This document shows positions 7,085-14,267 of a stretch of 64,000 bases of DNA, in pieces (positions within the stretch are counted from its first letter, which is position 1; the number at the start of each line of letters is the position of its first letter). The notes under the pieces are model-generated. The model saw only the letters and a program-made list of their open reading frames with translations. It did no database searches and was not told the origin of the DNA. Made by a program: the position numbers and the translations under genes. Source of the stretch: Aliidongia dinghuensis (GTDB lineage: Bacteria; Pseudomonadota; Alphaproteobacteria; ATCC43930; CGMCC-115725); contig NZ_BMJQ01000018.1 in assembly GCF_014643535.1 (NCBI RefSeq), positions 62,001-126,000 of the forward strand, in the 5' to 3' direction.

Positions 7085-8412
7085 CAGGCCGCCTCCTCGA
7101 CGAAATTGGCCCCGAGCGTGCGCATCAGGCCTGCGAAGCCCGGCGCCACGGCGTCGAGCGCCGCGCCCTCCTCGACGACAACTGGCTTGTCGGCGCCGAG
7201 GCCTAGCATCGCAAGGGCTGCGGCTACGGACGGGTCGGCGCCGGCGGCGATCCGCGCCCCGCCCGGCACATGGGCAGGCGAGCCCTCGATGCGCAGGGCA
7301 TCGTTCGCGAGGGCCACGCGCACACCGCAAGCCGCGAGGCCCTGGGCCAGCGCCGTCAGCCGGTCGCCACTGTCGGCGGCAGGCAGGATGGTCGTGCCCT
7401 CGGCACGCGCAGCGGCGACCGCGAGAAGGGGATAGTCGCCCGCGACGTGCCGCGCCCGCTCGACCGAAAGCGTCATGCCCTTGAGCCGGCTCGCCCGGAC
7501 GCGCAAGTCGCCGGCCGGTATGCCGCCGTCGGTGTGGGAAGTCAGGATTTCGATCTCGGCACCCATTTCCTTGAAGATGGTGATGAGGTCGGCGCGCAAC
7601 GGATTGAGCCCGACATTGAGCAGGGTCACGTCCGACCCGCCGGCGCCGGTGAGCGCCGCCACGAGCGGCAGGGCCGCGACGGCCGGGTCGGACGGCAGGT
7701 CGAGCGCCACAGGCGCGAGCTCCGGCTGGCCTTCGAGCCGGACCCGCCGGGCGCCGTCTGTGAACGGCTCGACCGTGACGGCGGCGCCGAAGCGGCGCAG
7801 CAGGCGTTCGAGATCGTCCGTCGTCGGCGCGGGTTCCATGACGCTGGTGATGCCGGGCGTATTCAGCCCGGCCAGGAGCAGCGCCGCTTTGACGAGCGGT
7901 GCTGCCGGCCCCACGTGGTGCTCGATCGGCATCGGCACCGCGGCGCCGACCGCGACGAACGGCAGCAGCGCGCCGCGCCGGCCGATGAACTGCGCGCCGA
8001 CCTGCTCGAGCGGCTGGAGGAGCCGGGTCAGCGGCCGGTCGCGGAGCGGCGGCGCCGCGGTGAAGACGGCCGTCAGCGGATGGGACGCGATGAGGCCCAG
8101 GAGGAGATGCGCCGCCGTCTCGGACCGGCCCAAGTCGACGACTTGCGCGGGTTCGATGAGACCGCCGACACCGACGCCGTCGACCGTCCAGAGTCCGTCG
8201 TCATGGCGCGTGACGGGAGCGCCAAGCGCATTCAGGGCCCCGGCCAGCGCCGCGGTTTCGGCACCGTCGAACGCGCCCTTGAGACTCGTCCGTCCGACCG
8301 CGAGCGCGCCCAGGACCAGCGCCGCGGCGGTCGAGAATCGGTCGCCCGGCATCCGGACGGTCCCGGCGAGCGGGCCGCCGGAACGGGCGATCAGCGGCTT
8401 CGACGGCGGCAT
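7084..8412 (-). CDS. EPSP synthase homologue lacking catalytic residues (probable pseudoenzyme)
   Basis: The 442-residue protein aligns along its length with class II 3-phosphoshikimate 1-carboxyvinyltransferase (AroA) and sits in the standard aroA place before cmk. Framework segments are preserved (LVLGALAVG, LLLAGLNTPG, NPLRADLITIFKEMGAE, YPLLAVAAA). Active-site motifs are not: PGDKS-x-SHR reads PGDRFSTAA (22-30), GNSGT reads GRSET (95-99), the substrate glutamine of SAQ is L173, PTRDHTE reads PTTDDLE (196-202), DEYP reads GDYP (325-328), KESDR reads DSGDR (347-351) and DHR reads DPS (393-395). The arginine of the RRP motif (R126) remains. The frame is open and tightly coupled to cmk, so it is probably expressed. 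It is unlikely to make EPSP; a true AroA should be encoded elsewhere. Confidence 0.8.
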   Translation of the reverse strand: MPPSKPLIARSGGPLAGTVRMPGDRFSTAAALVLGALAVGRTSLKGAFDGAETAALAGALNALGAPVTRHDDGLWTVDGVGVGGLIEPAQVVDLGRSETAAHLLLGLIASHPLTAVFTAAPPLRDRPLTRLLQPLEQVGAQFIGRRGALLPFVAVGAAVPMPIEHHVGPAAPLVKAALLLAGLNTPGITSVMEPAPTTDDLERLLRRFGAAVTVEPFTDGARRVRLEGQPELAPVALDLPSDPAVAALPLVAALTGAGGSDVTLLNVGLNPLRADLITIFKEMGAEIEILTSHTDGGIPAGDLRVRASRLKGMTLSVERARHVAGDYPLLAVAAARAEGTTILPAADSGDRLTALAQGLAACGVRVALANDALRIEGSPAHVPGGARIAAGADPSVAAALAMLGLGADKPVVVEEGAALDAVAPGFAGLMRTLGANFVEEAA

Positions 8413-8646
8413 GGGACGGTGGCTCTCCTAAGTAGCTGATGCGGGCAGGGCGACCGAACCTTACGGTCGAAAATGATACCCCGCGCACGGGAATTGCGTC
8501 GGGCGCACGGATTTTGCTTTTGACAGGTGGCGACGATCATGGCAATTGCCGCCGACCATAGTCGAAAATCCAAACGGGAACGTTCGGCGCCGGCCACCAC
8601 GACCGGTCCCCATCGATCCCGCTGCATGTAGAGACGGAGTTTCCCG
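8413..8646. promoter_or_regulatory. Divergent intergenic region between aroA-like and FYDLN genes
   Basis: A 234-base stretch with no plausible gene. It must carry the leftward promoter of the aroA-like/cmk transcript and the rightward promoter of the FYDLN gene. GGAG lies about 8 bases before the rightward start. No confident -35/-10 pair could be picked by eye. Confidence 0.4.
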
Positions 8647-9009
8647 GTGGCAAATCCCGAATGGGGCACCAAGCGCATCTGCCAGTCCTGCAGTGCAAAG
8701 TTCTATGACCTGAATCGCGAGCCGATCGTCTGCCCGAAGTGCCATACGGAGTTCGATCCGGAGGCGTTCCTGAAGACCCGCCGGTCGCGGCCGTCGAGCA
8801 TCGTCGAGAAGGACACCGAGGTGGCACCGGGCGTCGCCGCCGATGCGGACCTCGAGGATGTCGAGGTCGGCGAGGGCGACGACGCGGGCGTGACCGAAGG
8901 CGAAGAGGAAGAAGACGAGGACATGATCGAGGACGCGTCCGAGCTGGGCGAGGACGAGGACGATCTGGCCGAAGTCATCGAGAACGTCGACGAGGAAGAG
9001 GAGCGCTAA
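8647..9009 (+). CDS. FYDLN acid domain protein (TIGR02300 family)
   Basis: A 120-residue protein with an N-terminal zinc-ribbon-like part, CQSCSAKFYDLNREPIVCPKC, carrying two CxxC pairs (about residues 12-15 and 30-33) and the eponymous FYDLN motif. The remainder is strongly acidic, dominated by Glu and Asp from about residue 60 to the end. This architecture defines a family almost restricted to Alphaproteobacteria whose function is unknown. Translation probably starts at a GTG. It is monocistronic: divergent from the aroA-like gene and followed by a good terminator. Confidence 0.92.
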   Translation: MANPEWGTKRICQSCSAKFYDLNREPIVCPKCHTEFDPEAFLKTRRSRPSSIVEKDTEVAPGVAADADLEDVEVGEGDDAGVTEGEEEEDEDMIEDASELGEDEDDLAEVIENVDEEEER

Positions 9010-9034
9010 GCGCTCGCCTTTATCCCAAAGCAAT

Positions 9035-9064
9035 AAGGCCCGGCCGTCAGCGGTCGGGCCTTTT
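9035..9064 (+). terminator. Rho-independent terminator after FYDLN gene
   Basis: AAGGCCCGGCCG and CGGTCGGGCCTT pair around TCAG with one G-T mismatch, followed by TTTTGCATTT on the plus strand, 25 bases after the stop codon. Confidence 0.85.
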
Positions 9065-9091
9065 GCATTTCATGGCGTGGAATGCGGCGCC

Positions 9092-9195
9092 ACCCTCACC
9101 CCGACCCTCTCCCGCACAGCGGGCGAGGGAGCTTCCTTGTTTCCCTCGCCCGCTTGCGGGAGAGGGAGGGACCCGCGAAGCGGGAGGGTGAGGGT
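9092..9195. repeat. Large imperfect palindromic intergenic repeat (about 104 bp)
   Basis: Outer arms ACCCTCACCC and GGGTGAGGGT enclose inner arms CCCTCTCCCGC and GCGGGAGAGGG, and a central pair GCGGGCGAGGGA / TCCCTCGCCCGC, giving a nested cruciform-like structure. It lies between convergent genes (FYDLN rightward, cysK leftward) and looks like a mobile or REP-type repeat of the CCCTCTCCCGC class seen in many proteobacteria. Confidence 0.8.
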
Positions 9196-9209
9196 ACTCG
9201 CGGAGGGGC

Positions 9210-10226
9210 TCACGCCATCCAGTGCGGCACCGGCAGCTGCTTCGAGCGCAGGAAGTCCGGGTTGAACAGCTTCGACTGATAGCGGGCACCGCCGTCGGCG
9301 AGGATGGTCACGATCGTGTGGCCGGGCCCCAGCTCGCGCGCGAGCTGGATGGCGCCCGCGACATTGATGCCGCTCGAGCCGCCCAGCACAAGCCCCTCGT
9401 GCTCGACCAGGTCGAACACGACCGGCAGCGCCTCCTCGTCGGTCACCTGCAGCGCGCCATCGATCGGGGCGCCTGCGAGATTGGCGGTGATGCGGCTGTT
9501 GCCGATGCCTTCGGTGATCGAAGTGCCCTCCGCGACGAGCTCGCCCTTGGTGTAGTGGTTGTAGAAGGCCGAGCCCATCGGATCGGCCAGCAGGACGCGG
9601 ACCTTGGGATTGCGTTCCTTCAAGGCCATGGCGACGCCGGCGATCGTGCCGCCGGTGCCGGCCGCACAGGTAAAGGCATCGATGCGGCCGCCGGTCTGCT
9701 CCCAGATCTCGACGCCGGTCGTGCGCCGATGGCCCTCGCGGTTCGCCACATTGTCGAACTGGTTCGCCCAGATGGCGCCCTTGTCCGACGTCTCCGCAAG
9801 CTCGGCCGCGAGCCGTTCCGACGCGCGCACGTAATTGCCCGGGTTCTTGTAGGGCACCGCCGGCACCAGCCTGAGGTCGGCGCCGATCAGGCGCAGGAAG
9901 TCCTTCTTCTCCTGGCTCTGGGTCTCCGGCATGACGATGACCGTGCGATAGCCCAGCGCATTGCCGACCAGCGCCAGGCCGATGCCGGTATTGCCGGCCG
10001 TGCCCTCGACGATCGTGCCGCCCGGCTTGAGGCGGCCAGCCGCGACCGCATCCTCGATGATGGCAAGCGCCGCGCGGTCCTTGACCGAGCCGCCGGGATT
10101 GAGGAACTCGGCCTTGCCCAGGATCTCGCAGCCCGTCGCGTCCGATGCGCGGGCGAGGCGGATCAAGGGCGTGTGGCCGATGGTGTCGATGAAGCCTTTG
10201 CGGATGGTCATGGGTGCGATGGTCAT
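9210..10226 (-). CDS. Cysteine synthase family PLP enzyme (O-acetylserine sulfhydrylase-like)
   Basis: Fold-type II PLP enzyme, 338 aa. The PLP lysine lies in the NPGGSVKDRAA motif (about residues 43-53), with the substrate loop VEGTAGNTGIGLA and the glycine-rich phosphate loop CAAGTGGTIAGVA. The loop GTAGNTG differs slightly from the usual TSGNTG of CysK, which is also seen in CysK2-like and cystathionine beta-synthase-like relatives. A C-terminal tail of 20-30 residues (SKLFNPDFLRSKQLPVPHWM) resembles cysteine synthase A forms of Alphaproteobacteria. The gene is 15 bases downstream of an Lrp-type regulator in the same direction, suggesting cotranscription. Confidence 0.88.
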   Translation of the reverse strand: MTIAPMTIRKGFIDTIGHTPLIRLARASDATGCEILGKAEFLNPGGSVKDRAALAIIEDAVAAGRLKPGGTIVEGTAGNTGIGLALVGNALGYRTVIVMPETQSQEKKDFLRLIGADLRLVPAVPYKNPGNYVRASERLAAELAETSDKGAIWANQFDNVANREGHRRTTGVEIWEQTGGRIDAFTCAAGTGGTIAGVAMALKERNPKVRVLLADPMGSAFYNHYTKGELVAEGTSITEGIGNSRITANLAGAPIDGALQVTDEEALPVVFDLVEHEGLVLGGSSGINVAGAIQLARELGPGHTIVTILADGGARYQSKLFNPDFLRSKQLPVPHWMA

Positions 10227-10241
10227 CTGTACACTGTCGCC

Positions 10242-10685
10242 TTATCGGTCGAACTTGGTCGAAAGGATGATCGAGGAGACGGTTCGCTCGATGCCGTCGA
10301 GCGCGCCGATCTCATCGATCAGGAAATCCATCTGCTCGACCGAGCCGGCCTCGACCACCGCGATCATATCGTGGGGTCCGCTCACAGAATAAAGGGCCGT
10401 GATCTGCGGAATCTTTCGCAGCGCCGTTTCGGCCTTGGCCGCGAACTTCGGGAGCACGGTGATCAGCACATGGGCGCGGATGAGCGCGCCCGCCGCCTCG
10501 GGCGAGAGCCGGACGGTATAGCCGGCGATGACGCCCGAGCGTTCGAGCCGTTCCAGGCGGCTCTGCACCGTCGTGCGCGACAGGCCGAGGGCACGGGCGA
10601 GATCCGCCGTCGGCCGGCGCGCGTCGGCCCGGAGCAGGCGCAACAGCGCCTCGTCCGTCGGGTCGATCGTCACTATGCCCGTCAT
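10242..10685 (-). CDS. Lrp/AsnC family transcriptional regulator
   Basis: A 147-residue protein with an N-terminal winged HTH (DEALLRLLRADARRPTADLA, then LGLSRTTVQSRLERLERSG with the recognition helix) and a C-terminal RAM/ACT effector domain (HVLITVLPKF to SGPHDMIAVVEAGS). It lies upstream of cysK in the same direction and 114 bases from the divergent saccharopine-dehydrogenase-family gene, so it is well placed to control both. Lrp proteins usually sense amino acids; lysine or cysteine would fit the neighbours (inference). The start MTGIV was chosen because a longer frame upstream runs through the divergent gene and is not family-like. Confidence 0.9.
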   Translation of the reverse strand: MTGIVTIDPTDEALLRLLRADARRPTADLARALGLSRTTVQSRLERLERSGVIAGYTVRLSPEAAGALIRAHVLITVLPKFAAKAETALRKIPQITALYSVSGPHDMIAVVEAGSVEQMDFLIDEIGALDGIERTVSSIILSTKFDR

Positions 10686-10799
10686 TTCGTCGTTCCGCCG
10701 AAGGCCGCGACTCGGATCGTCGCTCTGCTGACTACAGACCGACGAGGGCGCGCTGTAAAGCTTATCCGTAACAGGACGCTTTGCCCGAAGAGGAAAATC

Positions 10800-11894
10800 A
10801 TGAAGGACGTGCTCGTCGTCGGCGCCGGCAAGATCGGCTCGACCATCGCGGAAATGCTCGATGCGACGGGCGATTATCGGGTCGCGGTCGCCGACCGCGC
10901 GGCCGACCAGCTGGCCCGGCTCGAGACCGGCCCGAGCGTGGAAAGGCTTGCCCTCGACATCGCCGACGGGACGGCGCTGAAGCAGGCGCTCGCCGGCCGC
11001 TTCGCCGTGCTGAGTGCCGCACCCTATCACCTGACCGGCCGGGTCGCCGAGGGTGCCCGCGCCGCCGGCACGCATTATCTCGACCTGACCGAGGATGTCG
11101 CGACGACCCGGCTCGTCAAGCAGCTGGCGGCGGACGCGACGACCGCCTTCATTCCGCAATGCGGCCTCGCCCCCGGCTTCATCTCGATCGTCGCCAATAA
11201 TCTCGCCGGCCATTTCGACCGGCTCGACACGGTCAAGATGCGCGTCGGCGCCCTGCCGCAATATCCGTCGAACGCACTCAACTATAACCTCACCTGGAGC
11301 ACCGACGGCGTCATCAACGAATATTGCGAGCCGTGCGAGGCGATCGTGAACGGCAGCTTGCGCGAGGTGCCGCCGCTCGAGGAGCTCGAGGAATTCTCGT
11401 TGGACGGTGTCGCCTACGAGGCGTTCAACACGTCGGGCGGCCTCGGCACCCTGTGCGAGAGCCTGGCCGGCAAGGTGCGCAATCTCAACTACCGCACCAT
11501 CCGCTATCCCGGCCATTGCGCGATCATGAAGGCGCTCTTGAACGACTTGCGCCTACGCGACCGGCGCGACGTGCTGAAGGACATCCTGGAGAATGCCGTG
11601 CCGGCGACGCTGCAGGACGTGGTGGTGATCCTGGTCACGGTCAGCGGCTGGCAGGGCGGCCGGTTCGTGCAGGAGACCTATGCCAACAAGGTCTACAGCC
11701 GCCCGATCGCCGGCCGGGTGCACAGCGCCATCCAGATCACGACCGCGTCGGGCATCTGCACGGTCCTGGACATGCTGGCCGACGGGCAGCTGGCACCCAA
11801 GGGCTTCGTGCGCCAGGAGGACATCCCGTTCGAGGCGTTCATCCGCAACCGCTTCGGCCGGGCCTATGCCCTGGACCTGCGCCAAGCGGCCTGA
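10800..11894 (+). CDS. Saccharopine dehydrogenase family protein (lysine 6-dehydrogenase-like)
   Basis: A 364-residue NAD(P)-dependent enzyme beginning MKDVLVVGAGKIGSTIAEML, a Rossmann GxGxxG motif, followed by VADRAADQ at the end of the second strand. The middle has the family segment FIPQCGLAPGFISIVANNLAG and YNLTWSTDGVINEY, then a saccharopine-dehydrogenase C-terminal domain. Length suits bacterial lysine 6-dehydrogenase or saccharopine reductase rather than the longer carboxynorspermidine enzymes. GAGG lies about 7 bases upstream of the ATG. It is divergent from the Lrp regulator, consistent with control of lysine catabolism (inference). Confidence 0.85.
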   Translation: MKDVLVVGAGKIGSTIAEMLDATGDYRVAVADRAADQLARLETGPSVERLALDIADGTALKQALAGRFAVLSAAPYHLTGRVAEGARAAGTHYLDLTEDVATTRLVKQLAADATTAFIPQCGLAPGFISIVANNLAGHFDRLDTVKMRVGALPQYPSNALNYNLTWSTDGVINEYCEPCEAIVNGSLREVPPLEELEEFSLDGVAYEAFNTSGGLGTLCESLAGKVRNLNYRTIRYPGHCAIMKALLNDLRLRDRRDVLKDILENAVPATLQDVVVILVTVSGWQGGRFVQETYANKVYSRPIAGRVHSAIQITTASGICTVLDMLADGQLAPKGFVRQEDIPFEAFIRNRFGRAYALDLRQAA

Positions 11895-12080
11895 GAAGGG
11901 CAGCTTGAGAAGGGCGGCTTGACGGGCCGGAGCGCTGCTTCGGAGCCATGCCCTAGCGGCAATGCGGACCGGCTTGATCGGGGTGGGCGGCGGGTCTATT
12001 TTTTCCTTGCGCCCATCCCGGCACCTGATTAGGTTCCGGGCTCCCAGCGCTGGCGGTATCCGGCGCCGGGCCCGGAATTC
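11895..12080. other. Intergenic stretch before tRNA-Ala, no gene seen
   Basis: Contains a short imperfect direct repeat (GAGAAGGGCAGCTT / GAGAAGGGCGGCTT, about 11892-11920) just after the dehydrogenase stop and GC-rich sequence that should carry the tRNA promoter. Nothing else could be supported. Confidence 0.4.
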
Positions 12081-12156
12081 GGGGTCATAGCTCAGTTGGT
12101 AGAGCGCTACAATGGCATTGTAGAGGTCTGGGGTTCGACTCCCCATGGCTCCACCA
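12081..12156 (+). tRNA. tRNA-Ala (anticodon GGC)
   Basis: A complete 76-base cloverleaf including an encoded CCA end. Acceptor GGGGTCA pairs with TGGCTCC (two G-U pairs), the D arm is GCTC/GAGC around AGTTGGTAGA, the anticodon stem CTACA/TGTAG encloses loop ATGGCAT with anticodon GGC at 34-36, and the T arm is TGGGG-TTCGACT-CCCCA. It reads GCC alanine codons, the most heavily used kind in a GC-rich genome. Confidence 0.96.
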
Positions 12157-12161
12157 GATAG

Positions 12162-12203
12162 AACAAGGGGTTAGCGAGAGATCGCTGACCCCTTGTTTGT
12201 TTC
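12162..12203 (+). terminator. Rho-independent terminator after tRNA-Ala
   Basis: AACAAGGGGTTAGCGA pairs with TCGCTGACCCCTTGTT (one T-G mismatch) around GAGA, a 16-bp stem followed by TGTTT. It begins six bases after the tRNA CCA end. Confidence 0.9.
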
Positions 12204-12275
12204 AGCATGCAGACGGATTTGATCCGAACGGCACCAAAGGGACCGAGCCGCGCGCCGCGTCGCGCTGGCCAGTGC

Positions 12276-12794
12276 CTACCGCTGAGCGGCTTCCAGCAGC
12301 GTCAGCAATCCCCTCAGCAATTCGACCGGTCGGGGCGGGCAGCCCTTGATCCGGAGATCGGCCTTGAGGATGGCATCCACCCCGCCGAGGCAGGCCGGGC
12401 TTTCCTGGAACAACCCGCCATCGCAGGCGCAATTGCCAGCTGCGACGACCCATTTGGGCGCCGGAACGGCGGTCCAGGTGCGCTCCAGCGCTTCGCGCAT
12501 ATGGCGCGTTACCGGGCCGGTGACCAGCAGCAGATCGGCGTGGCGCGGCGAGGCGACGAAACGGATGCCGAAGCGCTCCAGGTCGTAGAAGGCGTTGCCG
12601 AGCGCATGGATCTCCAACTCGCAGCCGTTGCACGATCCGGCATCGACCTCGCGGATCGCGAGGCTGCGGCCGAGCCGCCGACGGGTGGCCCGCTCGAATT
12701 CGGGACCGAGCGCCGCCAGCAGCGCGTCGTCAGCGCCCGGCGAGGCTTCGGTGAGCGGCGGCAGGACCAGGCCGGCGAAGAGTTCCTTGCGCAT
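12276..12794 (-). CDS. Hydrogenase-4/NuoB-like [4Fe-4S] small subunit (HyfI-like)
   Basis: A 172-residue protein homologous to HyfI/HycG and to NuoB, the subunit carrying the terminal 4Fe-4S cluster next to the active or quinone site. The four ligand positions are kept: C55 and C58 in GSCNGCELEI, C122 (or C124) in GNCACDGG, and C152 in KGCPPRP. It is the last gene of the six-gene operon and starts immediately after the stop of the large-subunit gene. Electron transfer at this cluster therefore looks intact even though the partner large subunit has no Ni ligands. Confidence 0.88.
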   Translation of the reverse strand: MRKELFAGLVLPPLTEASPGADDALLAALGPEFERATRRRLGRSLAIREVDAGSCNGCELEIHALGNAFYDLERFGIRFVASPRHADLLLVTGPVTRHMREALERTWTAVPAPKWVVAAGNCACDGGLFQESPACLGGVDAILKADLRIKGCPPRPVELLRGLLTLLEAAQR

Positions 12795-14264
12795 CTATAG
12801 GTCGTGCCCCGCATAGGAACAGTTGAAGGACTTATTGCAGAGCGGGAAGTCGGCCAGGATGTTCCCCTCGATCGCGGCCTCCAGCAGCGGCCATTGGAAC
12901 CAGGAAGGATCACGCAGATGGCAGCGCGCGACCCTCCCCTCGCCGTCGAGGCTGAGCCAGGCGAAGATATCGCCGCGGAAACCCTCGACCAGCGCCACGC
13001 CTTCTCGGCCGGTACCGTCGATCGCTGGCAACGAGGTGGCAACGGGCCCGTCGGGCAGGCGCTCCAGGATCCGGTCGATCAGCGCCAGACTCTGCTCGAC
13101 CTCCAGGATGCGGATCCAGACCCGTGCATTGACATCGCCCTCGCCGCGTACCGGCATCTCGAAGGCGAGCCGGTCATAGGGCGGATAGGGAAGCGCGCGG
13201 CGCACATCGAACGCGCGGCACGAGGCGCGGCCGATGAAACCGCCGGCGGCGAAGCGGCGCACCAGGTCAGGCTTCGCGATGCCGGTGCCGACGGTCCGGT
13301 CCTGCAGCGAGGCGGTGCGGTCATAGAGCTGTACCAGGCCCGGGAAGTAGCGCCGCACATAGGTGGTGAGGGCGCGAATATGGCGCAGGCCGGCGCCGGT
13401 CAGGTCGGTTGCAACCCCGCCGATGGCGATCCGGTCCATCATCAGCCGATGGCCGAACACCTCATCCGCCGTGCGCAGGACGCGCTCGCGCAGGATGCCG
13501 CAATGGGCCAACATCAGGGCGAAGGCGGCATCGTTCGCGATGGCGCCGATATCCCCCAGATGATTGGCCAGACGCTCCAGTTCGGCCATGACCGCGCGGA
13601 TCGACGCGGCGCGGGCCGGCGCCTCGATGCCCAAAGCCGCCTCGGCGGCGCGGGCAAAGGCCAGGGCATAGGCGACAGTGCTGTCGCCGGAGGCTCGGCC
13701 GGCCAGCCGGATCGCCCGATCGAGCGGCGCGCCGGCGAGCAGCCCTTCGAGGCCGCGATGGACATAGCCCAGCCGCTCCTCGAGCCGCACCACTGTCTCG
13801 CCGTGAACGGTGAAGCGGAAATGGCCGGGCTCGATGATGCCGGCATGGACCGGGCCGACAGGGACCTGGTGCAGGCCCGGGCCCTCGGCGCCGAGGAACC
13901 GGTAGGATGCGCCCTGCCCATGATCGAGCCACGGCCGAATATCCGGCGCGCCCGCGGGCTCCAGGCCGAAAAGGTCCCGGATGGTCCGCTCCAGCCGGAT
14001 GGCCGGCGCATGATGGGCGCCGACGGAAGGGAAATGCCCCTCCGGGCAGGCGAGCGACAGGATCGCGATCTCTGCGGGGCTCGCGGCTTCATCCAGCAGC
14101 GCCAGATGGACCTGGCCTGGTTCCGCCCAGAGGCTCACCAGGCTGACCTCGCCCGATGCCAATGTCTGAGCGGCGCGCGACCAGCTCTCCCGATCGACCC
14201 GGAAGCGCGGCCACGGCGCCGTCGTGACGGGGTATTGGTCGGCAATGAGGTGGGTGAGCGGCAT
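12795..14264 (-). CDS. HyfG/HycE-like large subunit without Ni-Fe ligands
   Basis: 489 aa with an N-terminal NuoC/30-kDa-like part and a C-terminal NuoD/49-kDa-like part, the same fusion as HycE and HyfG. Conserved framework: GPVHAGIIEPGHFRF, LGYVHRGLEGLL, ELERLANHLGDIGAI. In real group 4 hydrogenases two CxxC motifs hold the Ni-Fe centre; here the first reads R186-L-A188-G-R-A191 (both cysteines are alanine) and the second reads D452-P-S454-W-F-Q457 (cysteines are serine and glutamine). All four ligands are absent, so this cannot be a hydrogenase. A C-terminal LCNKSFNCSYAG tail replaces the usual end. It begins three bases after the HyfF-like stop. Confidence 0.88.
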   Translation of the reverse strand: MPLTHLIADQYPVTTAPWPRFRVDRESWSRAAQTLASGEVSLVSLWAEPGQVHLALLDEAASPAEIAILSLACPEGHFPSVGAHHAPAIRLERTIRDLFGLEPAGAPDIRPWLDHGQGASYRFLGAEGPGLHQVPVGPVHAGIIEPGHFRFTVHGETVVRLEERLGYVHRGLEGLLAGAPLDRAIRLAGRASGDSTVAYALAFARAAEAALGIEAPARAASIRAVMAELERLANHLGDIGAIANDAAFALMLAHCGILRERVLRTADEVFGHRLMMDRIAIGGVATDLTGAGLRHIRALTTYVRRYFPGLVQLYDRTASLQDRTVGTGIAKPDLVRRFAAGGFIGRASCRAFDVRRALPYPPYDRLAFEMPVRGEGDVNARVWIRILEVEQSLALIDRILERLPDGPVATSLPAIDGTGREGVALVEGFRGDIFAWLSLDGEGRVARCHLRDPSWFQWPLLEAAIEGNILADFPLCNKSFNCSYAGHDL

Positions 14265-14267
14265 GGC

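Noticed and set aside
12081..12156. tRNA-Ala as an integration site of a genomic island
   Set aside because: No integrase gene adjoins it and no repeat of its 3' end was noticed; the integrase remnant lies 8 kb away beyond the hyf-like operon.
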